The notes under the pieces: model-generated
Seen by the model: the letters and a program-made list of their open reading frames with translations, nothing else
What the model was told of the DNA's origin: nothing
Databases searched by the model: none
Shown here: positions 1 through 9,339 of the stretch, piece after piece
How positions within the stretch are numbered: position 1 is the stretch's first letter
Layout of the letters: each line of letters opens with the position of its first letter
Program-made: the position numbers and the translations under genes
From: an uncultured Planctomyces sp.
GTDB lineage: Bacteria > Planctomycetota > Planctomycetia > Planctomycetales > Planctomycetaceae
DNA length: 64,000 bases
Direction: 5' to 3'
NCBI GenBank assembly: GCA_937904325.1
Contig: CALGTK010000187.1
Coordinates: forward strand, 1 to 64,000

Positions 1-2
1 CC

Positions 3-392
3 GAACAGGAACGCGAAGACGCTGCTCAGAAACGTCGAAACTGGAAACGACACCAAAACAACATCGATCCTGAGCACGTCGTTTTTGGTCGATGCAACGC
101 GGGCAAAGATCAACATCACGCGGACGTATGGTCGTTAATAGCGTGGGACCCGGAGACATCGTCGTGATAGATCAGCTGTCGAGTCACAAAGTGAAAGGCG
201 TTCGGAAAGCGATCGAATCCGATCGAGCTTGCATTCTCGAAACTCAACAAGCTGCTCCGCGATGGAGCTGAGCGAACTGTTGACGCACTTTGGAATCTAT
301 GCGGTCGCATCCTCGACCAGTTCTCAAACCAAGAATGCCACAACTACTTCAAACACGGCGGCTACCGCTACGATCGAATCCAGGCCGGTTGA
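3..392 (+). pseudogene. Decayed IS630-family transposase remnant
   Basis: Four blocks of an IS630-type DDE transposase can be read in order, but in changing frames. Block 1 (3-86) reads EQEREDAAQKRRNWKRHQ and onward to HVVF. Block 2 (88-135, +1 frame) reads VDATRAKINITRTYGR and then stops. Block 3 (146-237, another frame) carries [19 protein letters not shown], the second-Asp region of this family. Block 4 (240-392) reads [15 protein letters not shown] and ends in the family-typical [10 protein letters not shown] before a stop. The sequence between blocks 2 and 3, and between 3 and 4 (normally the PPYSPDxNPIE segment with the catalytic Glu), is deleted. The element cannot encode an active transposase. 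The 5' part lies outside the window, and no terminal inverted repeats could be placed. Confidence 0.8.
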
Positions 393-405
393 ATCCAGGC
401 CGGTT
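376..405. repeat. 15-bp tandem direct repeat
   Basis: The 15-mer GAATCCAGGCCGGTT occurs twice head to tail (376-390 and 391-405). It spans the stop codon of the transposase remnant. It may mark a slippage or a decayed element end; no function can be assigned. Confidence 0.7.
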
Positions 406-922
406 GAAAGATTCTTCTCGCCGAATGACTGTGCAAATCGGGGGGGGATATGCGACGGCGGGAATTGGGCAGAATCTGGTAATTTTCGGCTACTGGGTGG
501 AGATACGACGCTCCCGCTTCCCAGGGACGATCGTCCAGTCATCTTTGCTGGCAACGTATACGCTGCCAACTACGTCTGTGAGACGGCCAGTTATGACTGA
601 CAATCTACTCTTGTTTTACGATCCCGATACTCGGCAGTCGTTGGCGGCACTCGACTGGTCATAGACGCCAAATACCCGGTCGATGTTCCTTCGATGAACG
701 CTTCTTCGATGCACGCCATTTTAGAGGTGTCGCCGTAGACAAAACCGCGTTCGCGACCAATCCGTAAGAGTCGGATTCAACTGACACCGAAAAAACGGTG
801 GTTTCAGGACTTCGTTGGAAACACCGCCAGAAGGTGTAGGTAGCATGGCCCACACGATGTCTCACTCGCCGCGTGCCAGATCACACGAACGACTTCCTCT
901 CTTCTCAACGCAAGGCTCTCAC
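393..922. other. Stretch without a recognisable gene
   Basis: Open frames here are short, mutually overlapping and show no family motif. The stretch follows the transposase remnant and is probably decayed or intergenic DNA. Its right part should hold the promoter of the TPR gene beginning near 923. The segment around 836-890 resembles the GC-rich palindromic repeats found between genes elsewhere in the window, but the match is loose. Confidence 0.4.
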
Positions 923-1642
923 ATGACCCAGGAAAACAACGCGCAGACAGAATCCGTATCAACCAGTCATCCAGTCTTTTCTTACCACCTGGCGAAACTC
1001 AGAACAGACGGGGCCATCATCGGCGGAGCGGTTCTATCCGTTGCTGCGACGCTCGGAGCCGTCGTTCTTCTTCACGAAAACGTCAACAATCTTTGGATCG
1101 TTCCGGCGACCGCCGTCGCGCTGACGGCGGTTCTCATTCCGCTCACTGTTGGAGTACGAGAAATCTTTCGTCGTCGTCGGGCTCAGCTTTCGGTTCAGCC
1201 GACAGCTTCGACGGTTCGTCCACTGGCTCTTTTTACGTGTTCGCTCGTCTTTGGCATGATCGTCACGGCGGGAGTTTCGAAGAACACTCTTGAATCTGGA
1301 TTCTACTACCAGACTGGCCAGCGTCAGCTTGAGAACCAGGACTATCTCGCCGCAGCAGAAACGTTTTCGCGATTCATCAGCATCTCGCCGCAGTACTCGA
1401 TCGGTTACTACAAGCGCGGCCTTGCGATGTACGAAGCCGGCCAGTTTGATCAGGCGTATACTGACCTGAAAGTCGCCATTGATAAGAAGCCGCGAGACTG
1501 GCACTCGCGAGTTCTGTTCCTCGGAACGCTGGACCGCCTCGGTCGCGACGACGAATTGAAAACGGAACTCGAACGTGCGGAGCAGCTGAATCCAAATGCT
1601 CGACGTTCGCTGAATCAGTTGCTCGAGTCGGTCAACGGCTGA
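923..1642 (+). CDS. TPR-containing inner-membrane protein
   Basis: A 239-residue protein. The N-terminal half has three hydrophobic segments (roughly residues 30-52, 58-78 and 102-122) with a basic RRRR stretch between the second and third, so the C-terminus probably faces the periplasm. The C-terminal half carries about three tetratricopeptide-like helices (GQRQLENQDYLAAAETFSRF, then YKRGLAMYEAGQFDQAY), a protein-interaction scaffold. The frame extends upstream to a TTG at 815, but the ATG at 923 begins the acidic MTQENNAQ leader and has an AAGG upstream, so I prefer it. No enzyme activity is implied. It resembles many uncharacterised planctomycete TPR membrane proteins. Confidence 0.7.
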   Translation: MTQENNAQTESVSTSHPVFSYHLAKLRTDGAIIGGAVLSVAATLGAVVLLHENVNNLWIVPATAVALTAVLIPLTVGVREIFRRRRAQLSVQPTASTVRPLALFTCSLVFGMIVTAGVSKNTLESGFYYQTGQRQLENQDYLAAAETFSRFISISPQYSIGYYKRGLAMYEAGQFDQAYTDLKVAIDKKPRDWHSRVLFLGTLDRLGRDDELKTELERAEQLNPNARRSLNQLLESVNG

Positions 1643-1914
1643 TCGCGGCTGATAAACTTCGATATGGCTGAAAATGGCACAACGCGGCCTGCGAGTGATC
1701 TCATTCCTCAAAGGCCGCTTTCAGATTCGGCGACCCACTCGATAGCTGAACGCATCAACGTACATGAACGCGTTACAACCAAAACCCGACGATCGTGGGC
1801 AGGCATCGCCGGAAATGTTATTTTATTACTTCCGCTTACTTTTCAGCGCTCACCGTTGAGTCGCCTGTCGCACGTTTCCCGCTCAGCGGTTTGTTGAGAA
1901 AACTCGATTCGAAC

Positions 1915-2421
1915 ATGGCATTAGAGGAAAATAACTGGATACCGGCTGCCGTTTTTGGTGGGTCACTCGTGCTGCTCGGAGCCGGCATGATGTACGGTCA
2001 CGCTCGTGCCTGGCAGCAGCAGCGCGCGGACGAATCGCTGGAAGATGCCGACCGCCAGCATCTTCGAAACCGCTATCTCAGGCGGATGCAGACGTCGGCG
2101 GTCGTTGCTTTTACTGGTTGCCTGATCGGGATCGGAGACGCATTCATCTGGCAACTTGGTCCAGCAGTTGCGACTTTTTACTGGCTGTTTGTCATCATGC
2201 TTGTGTTCTGGATCGCTCTGCTGGCGTTGGGCGACCTGACGTCCATCCGAACACATTCGCAAACGGCAATGACTCAGCTTGAAGCGACTCGAACTGAGCT
2301 GGAATCCGAACTCGCCAAACACCGGCATCGGTCAAACGGCAAACCGACCCAAAGAATAACCAATGATTTGCCAGACTCGCCGAAGCAGAACCAGCCAAAC
2401 ACATTACAAGAACCCCGGTAA
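1915..2421 (+). CDS. Small membrane protein of unknown function
   Basis: A 168-residue protein beginning [10 protein letters not shown]. It has three predicted membrane segments (about residues 8-26, 60-80 and 85-105) and a hydrophilic, Lys/Gln-rich C-terminal tail containing a short helical stretch ([20 protein letters not shown]). The frame is open from a GTG at 1795, but only the part from ATG 1915 has protein-like composition. It ends 5 bp before the threonine synthase start, so the two are probably cotranscribed. I recognise no family. Confidence 0.6.
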   Translation: MALEENNWIPAAVFGGSLVLLGAGMMYGHARAWQQQRADESLEDADRQHLRNRYLRRMQTSAVVAFTGCLIGIGDAFIWQLGPAVATFYWLFVIMLVFWIALLALGDLTSIRTHSQTAMTQLEATRTELESELAKHRHRSNGKPTQRITNDLPDSPKQNQPNTLQEPR

Positions 2422-2426
2422 CGCTC

Positions 2427-3854
2427 ATGTCGACGCTTGAAGCTGCTTCGTCAATGACCACAAAGCAGGACACTGCCTGGCAGGTCTGCATTCACCCGGA
2501 CTGTCGATCGACCTACGGAATCGACGAAATCCTCGTTGGCTGTCCCAAGTGCGGAAACCTTCTCGACATTGCCTACGATTGGGATCGCCTGGAAGTTCCA
2601 GCGTCTCTTTCCGAGATCGAAGCACGTTGGTCGACTCGTCGAAACCCACTCGACTTCAGCGGCGTCTGGCGTTTCCGAAGCCTGCTGCCCTTCGCTCCTG
2701 AGCAGAGCATCGTGACGATCGGCGAAGGGCAGACAATCCTGCGTCAGAGCAGCCCGGTCGCGAAGTACGCCGGGCTGGAAGAATCCAATCTGCTTCTGCA
2801 GTACGAAGGTCTGAATCCGTCGGGAAGTTTCAAAGACAACGGGATGACCGCCGCGTCGACGCACGCTCGCATGGCCGGAGCGAAATACGCCGCCTGCGCA
2901 TCTACCGGAAACACCAGCGCGTCGCTGGCCATCTACAGCAGCGCTGCTCAACTCTTCAACGCGTTGGTGTTTGTGGGCAGCGGAAAAATTTCTTTCGGCA
3001 AGCTTTCGCAAGCACTCGACTACGGTGCCCGCACTCTGCAGATCGCCGGCGATTTTGACGATGCCTTAAAGCAGGTTCGTGAAGTCTGTCAGCGAGAAAA
3101 GATCTACCTCTGCAACAGCGTGAACCCATTCCGACTCGAAGGTCAGAAAACAATCATGTTCCGCGTGCTGGAAGCGTTGAACTGGGAACCGCCTGACTGG
3201 ATCGTTGTTCCCGGCGGTAACCTTGGAAACTCAAGCTCTTTCGGCAAAGCGTTTCTGGAACTGAAAGAACTGGGCCTCATCGATCGAGTGCCTCGCCTGG
3301 CCGTTATCAACGCCGCAGGCGCTAACACCCTGACTCAGCTTTACAACGGTCAGGGACTTCGCTGGAACGACGGCCGCACCGACGATGCAATGATCGACAG
3401 TTTCTTCTCGCAGATGGATGCAGAAAACCGCCGAGCATCAACACTCGCCACGGCCATCGAAATCAACCGTCCGGTCAACCTGAAAAAGTGTCTCCGAGCC
3501 CTTGAAGCCTGCAACGGCGTCGTGCGACAGGTTTCCGATCAGGAAATTCTCGACGCCAAGGCCCAGGTCGGGGCCGGCGGCTTCGGCTGCGAACCTGCTA
3601 GCGCTGCCAGCGTTTCTGGAGCAAAGCAACTGCGTGAAGAAGGAATCATCGCTCCGAGTGACAAAGTCGTATGCATCCTCACGGGACACCAGCTCAAAGA
3701 TCCAGACGCGACGGTCACCTACCATTCGTCAAATGCCGGCAACATTGATCCGAAGCTTGCGGACAAGGGTATTGATGCGGTTTCATTTGCCAACAGTCCC
3801 GTTCCTGTCGACAACGATTTGGAACGGATTCTCGACGTAATCCGAAGTCTGTAG
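2427..3854 (+). CDS. thrC: Threonine synthase
   Basis: A 475-residue pyridoxal-phosphate enzyme converting O-phosphohomoserine and water to threonine and phosphate, the last step of threonine biosynthesis. The N-terminus has the Cys pairs of the zinc-ribbon-like segment common in this class (CIHPDC near residue 25, CPKCG near 40). The PLP lysine lies in [10 protein letters not shown], and [13 protein letters not shown] forms the fold-type-II substrate/phosphate loop. A Gly-rich VVPGGNLGN segment matches the PLP-phosphate site. Length and motifs match class I threonine synthases. No homoserine kinase or dehydrogenase gene is nearby. Confidence 0.93.
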   Translation: MSTLEAASSMTTKQDTAWQVCIHPDCRSTYGIDEILVGCPKCGNLLDIAYDWDRLEVPASLSEIEARWSTRRNPLDFSGVWRFRSLLPFAPEQSIVTIGEGQTILRQSSPVAKYAGLEESNLLLQYEGLNPSGSFKDNGMTAASTHARMAGAKYAACASTGNTSASLAIYSSAAQLFNALVFVGSGKISFGKLSQALDYGARTLQIAGDFDDALKQVREVCQREKIYLCNSVNPFRLEGQKTIMFRVLEALNWEPPDWIVVPGGNLGNSSSFGKAFLELKELGLIDRVPRLAVINAAGANTLTQLYNGQGLRWNDGRTDDAMIDSFFSQMDAENRRASTLATAIEINRPVNLKKCLRALEACNGVVRQVSDQEILDAKAQVGAGGFGCEPASAASVSGAKQLREEGIIAPSDKVVCILTGHQLKDPDATVTYHSSNAGNIDPKLADKGIDAVSFANSPVPVDNDLERILDVIRSL

Positions 3855-3866
3855 TTTGCTTGAATC

Positions 3867-4967
3867 ATGTACAGCAGGAGAGCCAGAGTGATATTCACTC
3901 AGCGTCAACAGAACGGAAGCCACCAGCGGAAGGCCGCTCAGGAAATCCTCGTCGCAGGGGCATGCTTTGCAATTTGTGTTCTCACTGCACGGGCTGGTTT
4001 AGCTGCGGAAGCCATCGAGTCTTGCGTAGCAAGTGGGGGCAACTTCAATCCGGCAGCTCTTAAGCACGATGAGAAAATCAGGCAATTCGAATTCGAATAT
4101 GCGAGCAAGGCAGTCGGCCTCAAGCCAGGAGCGAACGTCCGAGTCTGGTTGCCGATTCCGCCAACCAATCAGCATCAGTCGGTGTCCGTCAAGGCTGCGA
4201 AGTTTCCTGCCAAAGCCACGACGGCTCGCGAGTCGCAGTATGGAAACTGCATGGTCTATTTCGAAACGGTAGCACCTTCCAATGGCGAAGTCAGTTTTTC
4301 GATGGTTTTCGACGTGACTCGCGCTGAAGTCAAAGCTCTCGGCCGAGATGGCAAGACGCTCAGCAAAGTTGAACGCCGCATGTTTTTGAAACCAAACCGA
4401 CTCGTTCCGACGACAGGCCGACCGCTTGACCTGCTTAAAGGCATCAACGCTCCCGGCGATCAGCTCGACCTGGGGCGTTTCCTTTACGAACGCGTCGACA
4501 CACACATGAAGTACGACAAGTCCCGCCCAGGTTATGGGACCGGAGATTCCGTCTGGGCCTGCGACAGCCAGTTTGGAAACTGCACCGACTTCCATAGTCT
4601 CTTCATCTCGCTGGCGCGAGCCAAGGGGCTTCCGGCACGGTTCGAAATCGGTTTTCCAATTCCAGAATCGCGAGGAAAAGGCACAATCGGAGGCTACCAC
4701 TGCTGGGCTTTTTTCCACACGGACAAGCACGACTGGGTTCCGACCGACATTTCCGAAGCGGACAAGCATCCGGAAATGAAGGACTACTACTTCGGAAACC
4801 TCACCGAAAACCGCGTCGCCTTCTCGATCGGCCGAGACTTGAATCTGGTCCCACGCCAGGCTGGCAAGCCACTCAACTTTTTTATCTACCCCTACATCGA
4901 AGTCGACGGCAAACCGCTTTCCAAAGACAACATGGAAAAGGCGTTCCGGTATGTCGACCGCGAGTGA
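3867..4967 (+). CDS. Secreted transglutaminase-like (TGc) protein
   Basis: A 366-residue protein with a basic N-terminus and a hydrophobic segment at about residues 26-47, consistent with a signal peptide or anchor. The C-terminal half contains a transglutaminase-like cysteine-protease fold with a full triad: Cys239 in GNCTDFHSLF, His278 in GYHCWAFF and Asp294 in WVPTDIS. The family acts on amide or peptide bonds; the substrate here is unknown. It starts 12 bp after thrC, which probably reflects readthrough rather than a shared pathway. The following GRAM-like gene begins within about 30 bp. Confidence 0.82.
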   Translation: MYSRRARVIFTQRQQNGSHQRKAAQEILVAGACFAICVLTARAGLAAEAIESCVASGGNFNPAALKHDEKIRQFEFEYASKAVGLKPGANVRVWLPIPPTNQHQSVSVKAAKFPAKATTARESQYGNCMVYFETVAPSNGEVSFSMVFDVTRAEVKALGRDGKTLSKVERRMFLKPNRLVPTTGRPLDLLKGINAPGDQLDLGRFLYERVDTHMKYDKSRPGYGTGDSVWACDSQFGNCTDFHSLFISLARAKGLPARFEIGFPIPESRGKGTIGGYHCWAFFHTDKHDWVPTDISEADKHPEMKDYYFGNLTENRVAFSIGRDLNLVPRQAGKPLNFFIYPYIEVDGKPLSKDNMEKAFRYVDRE

Positions 4968-4999
4968 CCTGCACCCTTCAACTCATCAGGACATCATCG

Positions 5000-5356
5000 A
5001 TGCGAGCCAGTCTGCAAGCAGGAGAAAAAGTACTGAGCGAAGAGCTTGCTGCTTACTTCCCAAGCCGTTTCTGGCCTTGGGCGAACATGGGTAATCTTGT
5101 CGTCACCAGCAACCGAATTCTCTACGAGCCCTCAGTATTTTCGCGCTTCCTCGATGTGTTTTCGCACTGCCTCGATACAGTCGAGATTCAGCTCGCTGAG
5201 ATCGTCACCGTATCCAAGGCTCGCTGCCTGGGAGTTTCCCCGACTGTGTGCGTCACAATTGCAGACGGCAAAACTTCCTGTTTTTGCTCTTTTTCGCGGC
5301 AGCACTTGATCGAGACGATCAAGTCGGCTGCTCCTCACCTGAATCACGAACCCTAG
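5000..5356 (+). CDS. GRAM/PH-like domain protein
   Basis: A 118-residue soluble protein. Its pattern (LQAGEKVLSEELAAYF, then GNLVVTSNRILYEPS, an amphipathic strand IQLAEIVTVSK, then DGKTSCFCSFSRQHL) follows the strand order and the Gly-Asn-hydrophobic-Thr-Ser-Asn-Arg signature of GRAM-like pleckstrin-fold domains. In eukaryotes these bind membranes; in bacteria their role is mostly unknown. The frame is open from a GTG at 4964 that overlaps the upstream stop. I prefer ATG 5000 because the domain starts right after it. Assignment is by pattern only. Confidence 0.55.
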   Translation: MRASLQAGEKVLSEELAAYFPSRFWPWANMGNLVVTSNRILYEPSVFSRFLDVFSHCLDTVEIQLAEIVTVSKARCLGVSPTVCVTIADGKTSCFCSFSRQHLIETIKSAAPHLNHEP

Positions 5357-5402
5357 AGTCGTTTCAAAAACTGTATGGACTCTCGCATCCAGCCTCGGCA
5401 CA

Positions 5403-5858
5403 ATGGAATTCATGACGCGTTCCATCGGACATCTTCTGCTGATCTTCGTCGTGCTGGCCTGCCCGGTTCAGTGCGTAATCGGGGCCGCTTCGTGCTGCGA
5501 CTCCGGAGCGACTTCTGAGCACGCCGATTCAGTTAATTGTGATCGGTTGTGCACGCCAATGGGTATCTGTTGCGTGCACTCAGAATTCGCTGACGATTCT
5601 CAAGACGCCTCGAACAAGCAACCGAAGCACTCCCCTTCTTCGGACGACGCCTGCCGTTGCGATTGTCTGTGCAAGGGAGCGATCTCGACTTCCGTGCAAA
5701 TCGTTGAGGACTTTGGTGCTGCAACACTAAAGTCAGGCGGCGATTGCGACACGCTCCTGAGCCACGTGTTCGGCTATACGAATTGGCCACTGACTGATTC
5801 GCCCGACGCACATTCCGGGCGAGAGATCCGCACTCTGCGGATGTCATTCCAGGTCTAG
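5403..5858 (+). CDS. Cysteine-rich secreted protein
   Basis: A 151-residue protein with a signal peptide (TRSIGHLLLIFVVLACPVQC). The region after it has eleven cysteines, mostly paired (SCCDSG, GICCVHS, ACRCDCLCK), separated by acidic and Ser/His-containing linkers. This composition suggests metal binding or a disulfide-rich fold outside the cytoplasm; neither is proven. An alternative ATG lies at 5412. It is the first gene of a co-directional run encoding an ABC efflux system (to 11183), and a second small secreted protein with a Cys cluster (7218-7778) sits in the same run. Confidence 0.65.
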   Translation: MEFMTRSIGHLLLIFVVLACPVQCVIGAASCCDSGATSEHADSVNCDRLCTPMGICCVHSEFADDSQDASNKQPKHSPSSDDACRCDCLCKGAISTSVQIVEDFGAATLKSGGDCDTLLSHVFGYTNWPLTDSPDAHSGREIRTLRMSFQV

Positions 5859-5873
5859 TCGAGAGCTCTCGCT

Positions 5874-5897
5874 GAAGACCGCCCGCTCGCGGTCTTC
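5874..5897. other. Intergenic hairpin
   Basis: A perfect 9-bp inverted repeat (GAAGACCGC / GCGGTCTTC) with a 6-nt loop lies 15 bp after the Cys-rich gene. No T-run follows directly, so it is more likely an mRNA-stability or attenuating hairpin than a full intrinsic terminator. Confidence 0.5.
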
Positions 5898-5947
5898 AAA
5901 CCGCTTTGCTGCTTTTCACGATAAGGGTCCAACTTTGGCTGCGAATG

Positions 5948-5988
5948 CAGAGCCGTTGGACACTCTCGACTCAGCACTCTCGGCTCTG
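5948..5988. other. Second intergenic inverted repeat before the permease gene
   Basis: CAGAGCCG (5948-5955) and CGGCTCTG (5981-5988) are perfect 8-bp inverted arms with a 25-nt loop, ending 8 bp before the permease GTG start. Pairing in the mRNA could occlude the ribosome-binding region. This is inferred from sequence only. Confidence 0.35.
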
Positions 5989-5996
5989 GATTAATC

Positions 5997-7157
5997 GTGT
6001 CGCTTCTTCCGTGGGAATATGGAATTCGCAACCTGCTCCGTCGTCCGCTGCGCAGCGGATTGACGCTGCTTGGGTTAACGACCGTCGTACTGCTGGTACT
6101 CGTCGTCGTGGGCTTCATTCGAGGCTTGGAACGAGCGTTAGCTGTCAGCGGCGATCCACGAACGGTCATCGTCTTTTCACTCGGCATGGGCGAGAACCTG
6201 GAATACTCATCCGTACCGATGAGAACCTCAGACCTTGTCGCCGCCAGCATCGTCGGCGTTCAGGAACGACACGGAAAAAAGTTCGCTTCGCCGGAACTCT
6301 ACCTTGGAACCCAGATACGAACGTCGCAGGAAGGCAAGCCGGGCATGGGACTGGTTCGAGGCGTCACTCCGTCGGCATTGCTGGTCCATTCGAACATCGA
6401 AATCATCGCTGGAGACTGGCCGCAGCCCAATGAAGTAATGATCGGTCGGTTGGCAGCGACAAAAATCGGAGCAACGGAACAAGAAACTCGCATTGGCCAG
6501 TCATTGTGGCTGGAAGGTCGCGAGTGGCGTATCAGCGGTGTGTTCTCGGCCGCGGGTGCCGTCTTCGAATCCGAAGTCTGGTGCCGACTGGACGGGCTTC
6601 AGCAGGCGATGAAGCGACAGGATCTGAGCCTGGTTGCCCTGATGCTCGAACCGGATGCCGAATTCCAGGATGTCGATCTGTTCTGCAAGGAACGGCTCGA
6701 CCTGGAACTGCAGGCGGTTTCGCAGATCGAATATTTCCAAACGTTGCGAAAGGATTACGCACCCGTCCGGATGCTGGCGTGGCTGGTTGCGTTCCTGATT
6801 TTTGCGGCGGGAGTCTTCGCCGGTCTGAACACCATGTACGGAGCAGTCGTCGGCCGGGTTCGCGAACTCGCCACCTTGCGGACGCTCGGTTTTCAACGTC
6901 GAGCGGCAATCATCAGCATCGTCCAGGAAGGTACGATGCTTGCCGTAACGGCTTCGCTGATTGCTTCCGTTCTCGCATTGCTCATCGTTAACGGATCCGC
7001 CATGCGGTTCACGATGGGAGCGTTCGAATTGCAGATCGACAGCGTCGCACTTTTGTACGGATGCGGAACTGGGCTGGCTTTAGGGATCCTTGGATCACTT
7101 CCGCCGGCTCTTCGAGTCCTGCATTTGCCCGTCGTTGACGGGCTGAAATCTATTTAA
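5997..7157 (+). CDS. ABC transporter permease, FtsX/MacB type
   Basis: A 386-residue permease with one N-terminal membrane helix (about 20-42), a large extracytoplasmic domain, and three C-terminal helices starting near residue 258 (LIFAAGVFAGLNTMYGAVVG, VQEGTMLAVTASLIASVLAL, then a last one near 350). The cytoplasmic loop ELATLRTLGF is the coupling motif characteristic of FtsX-type permeases. GTG start. It belongs with the HlyD adaptor (7798), the ATPase (9329) and a second FtsX-type permease (10041). Two different permeases with one ATPase suggest a heterodimeric MacB-like exporter. Substrate unknown. Confidence 0.88.
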   Translation: MSLLPWEYGIRNLLRRPLRSGLTLLGLTTVVLLVLVVVGFIRGLERALAVSGDPRTVIVFSLGMGENLEYSSVPMRTSDLVAASIVGVQERHGKKFASPELYLGTQIRTSQEGKPGMGLVRGVTPSALLVHSNIEIIAGDWPQPNEVMIGRLAATKIGATEQETRIGQSLWLEGREWRISGVFSAAGAVFESEVWCRLDGLQQAMKRQDLSLVALMLEPDAEFQDVDLFCKERLDLELQAVSQIEYFQTLRKDYAPVRMLAWLVAFLIFAAGVFAGLNTMYGAVVGRVRELATLRTLGFQRRAAIISIVQEGTMLAVTASLIASVLALLIVNGSAMRFTMGAFELQIDSVALLYGCGTGLALGILGSLPPALRVLHLPVVDGLKSI

Positions 7158-7217
7158 CTCACTAACCAACTTTTTAATCGAATGATCGAAGAAATCACCG
7201 AAGAAATGGAGTCTCCA

Positions 7218-7778
7218 ATGAAATCACAATTCTCAGTAGTCGTCATCCTTGCCAGTTTGCTACTCGCCGTTGGGTGCACTCAGGAATCGTCAACAACGAC
7301 GACATCCACAAACACTACACCTGAAGCATCGATCGACGGTTCCAGGTTTCTGTTGAACGAAGAACCCGCTGAAGCAGCAACGGTGATTGAAGCTCGTGAA
7401 GATTCGGAAGATGGTCAGGATGTTGTTCTTGTTGGACGAATTGGCGGGAGCGTTAATCCCTGGGTCGAGGGCAGGGCAGCATTCTCCATCGTCGATCCAA
7501 CTCTCAAGGCATGCAGCGATATTCCCGGCGACGAATGCAAAAAACCGTGGGACTACTGCTGCGAGACTCACAAGCTTCCAGCATCAACGGCGTTCGTGAA
7601 GTTTGTTGGCGACGACGGACGGCCACTCTCCGCCGACGCCAGAGAGTTGCTCAACTTGAAAGAACTTCAAACGGTCGTCGTCCGCGGGAAGGCGAAACGT
7701 GACGAAGCGGGCAACTTAACCGTCCTCGCCGACGGTTTGTTCGTGCGTGACACGAGCAATCCCTTAGCTAACGAATAA
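7218..7778 (+). CDS. Lipoprotein with OB-like domain and a Cys cluster
   Basis: A 186-residue protein with a lipoprotein signal (hydrophobic stretch ending LAVGC, lipidated Cys20). An acidic, Thr-rich linker leads to a beta-rich segment (DVVLVGRIGGSV, then AFSIVDPTLKACSD, then TVVVRGKAKRDEAGNLTVLA) whose pattern resembles an OB-type barrel. Between strands sit four cysteines (ACSD, DECKKPWDYCCETH). In-frame ATGs at 7182 and 7206 are possible, but the one at 7218 directly precedes the signal and has GGAG about 8 bp upstream. Its place between two exporter genes suggests a periplasmic partner or substrate sensor, perhaps for metal. Confidence 0.65.
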   Translation: MKSQFSVVVILASLLLAVGCTQESSTTTTSTNTTPEASIDGSRFLLNEEPAEAATVIEAREDSEDGQDVVLVGRIGGSVNPWVEGRAAFSIVDPTLKACSDIPGDECKKPWDYCCETHKLPASTAFVKFVGDDGRPLSADARELLNLKELQTVVVRGKAKRDEAGNLTVLADGLFVRDTSNPLANE

Positions 7779-7797
7779 ACCTTGCGATGGTGTCACC

Positions 7798-9339
7798 ATG
7801 AGCGTTGACCTTAAAGAACTGGCAATCGATCGAGGAAGTCCTTCACGATCTCTAATTGCGCCACCCCGACGTTTCGTAACACGGTATATCCTGCCGGCGA
7901 TTCTTGTCGCAGGGTTCGTCGGTCTGTTTGCATGGGCCACTCGCGATGCGTTTCTTCCTCGTACGAAAGTAACCGTCGTTTCTGTGCATTCGACGAGGGA
8001 AGAAATTCAGGCATCGGGCACGCCCTTGTTTAAAGCCGCGGGGTGGGTCGAACCCCGTCCAACACCAATTCGAGTTGCAGCCCTCGCCGAAGGCGTCATC
8101 CAGGACCTGCTTGTCGTTGAGGATCAGGCCGTCGCCAAAGACGAGCCCATTGCGATTCTTGTTGACGATGACGCCAAATTGAACCTGGCCGCCGCGAAGG
8201 CAACGCTTGCCCTGCGAACCGCCGAACTGCAACAGTGCCAGGCAACGCTTGATGCGGCGATCACGAATCTCGAAGAACCAACGCATCTGCAGGCCGCCGC
8301 AGCCGAAGCACAAGCGGAATTGGCGAGCGTCGAAACAAGGCTGACTACGATTCCGTTTCAGGTTTCCGCCGCCGCTGCGAAGTTGAAATTTGCCGAGGCA
8401 ACCCTCAAAGCTCAACAAGAGGCGGGCAACGCGGTCTCGGAAATTGAACTCGACGAAGCATTAAGCATGCGTGACGAGATGAAGGCGATGTTCGACGAGC
8501 TTGAACGGCAAAGCTCGTCACTCGAAGCCGAGCAAAAAGCACTCGCCGCAAAACGCGACGCTGACAAACGACGACTTGAACTTAAGACCGACGAACGTCG
8601 AATCTTCGAAGAATCTCAAGCGCTACTGAAATCGGCGATAGCCAAACTGGACCAGGCACAAGTAGCAGTTGACGAAGCGACGCTGCGTCTGGACCGAATG
8701 ACGATTCGGTCGCCTGTCGATGGTCGCGTCATGCATCTGCTGACAAGTCCGGGTACGCATCTAATGGGCGGACGTGGGAAACTCGGCGAACACGATGGAG
8801 GAGTCGTCGTCACGCTGTACCAGCCGAAAATGCTGCAGATTCGCGTGGACGTACGGTTTGAAGATTTGCCTCAGACCGGCCGCGATCAGCCCGTACTGAT
8901 CGAAAGCCCTGCTCTGCTCGAACCGTTGAAAGGAAGAGTGCTGTTTCCGACGTCCTTCGCAGACATCCAGAAAAACACATTGTCAGTCAAGGTTGTCATT
9001 GACGATCCACCAGAAGTCATGAAGCCGGACATGCTGGTCGATGTGACGTTTCTCAGTCCCGAGCGAAATGATGCTGAGGATGCCGGAAAAACCGCTCCGA
9101 TGCGGATCTATGTTTCACGTCGACTGGTCGTGGCCGACAATTCCGGCAGCTTTGTATGGGTAGCCGACCAGGCAGCTCGAACAGCTCATCGAAGACGAAT
9201 CACGCTCAGAAATCCAGCGGCTCCTGGAGACATGCTGGAAGTGACCGATGGGCTGAACATTGCCAGCCGGCTCATCGACTCCGGCGCCGATTTACTGAAC
9301 GATGGTGACAGAATCGAGGTTACCGGCCATGCTGATTGA
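7798..9339 (+). CDS. HlyD/MacA-type periplasmic adaptor protein
   Basis: A 513-residue membrane-fusion protein. A short cytoplasmic N-terminus precedes one membrane helix (about residues 29-47). A lipoyl-like half-motif ([19 protein letters not shown]) is followed by a long alpha-helical hairpin (about 120-290, rich in Ala, Glu and Gln), the second lipoyl half ([20 protein letters not shown]) and beta-barrel domains. Such proteins bridge an inner-membrane exporter to an outer-membrane channel. The end overlaps the ATPase gene by 11 bp, supporting cotranscription. No outer-membrane channel gene is visible nearby. Confidence 0.88.
   Translation: MSVDLKELAIDRGSPSRSLIAPPRRFVTRYILPAILVAGFVGLFAWATRDAFLPRTKVTVVSVHSTREEIQASGTPLFKAAGWVEPRPTPIRVAALAEGVIQDLLVVEDQAVAKDEPIAILVDDDAKLNLAAAKATLALRTAELQQCQATLDAAITNLEEPTHLQAAAAEAQAELASVETRLTTIPFQVSAAAAKLKFAEATLKAQQEAGNAVSEIELDEALSMRDEMKAMFDELERQSSSLEAEQKALAAKRDADKRRLELKTDERRIFEESQALLKSAIAKLDQAQVAVDEATLRLDRMTIRSPVDGRVMHLLTSPGTHLMGGRGKLGEHDGGVVVTLYQPKMLQIRVDVRFEDLPQTGRDQPVLIESPALLEPLKGRVLFPTSFADIQKNTLSVKVVIDDPPEVMKPDMLVDVTFLSPERNDAEDAGKTAPMRIYVSRRLVVADNSGSFVWVADQAARTAHRRRITLRNPAAPGDMLEVTDGLNIASRLIDSGADLLNDGDRIEVTGHAD

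Noticed and set aside
1664-1897. 77-codon ORF between the TPR gene and the small membrane protein gene
   Set aside because: No ribosome-binding site or family pattern, and it overlaps the upstream extension of the next gene; its composition does not look like a real protein.
9302-9328. GTG start of the ABC ATPase and longer start of the adjacent permease (9993)
   Set aside because: The internal ATGs (9329 and 10041) give the normal N-termini; longer forms would add unrelated residues.
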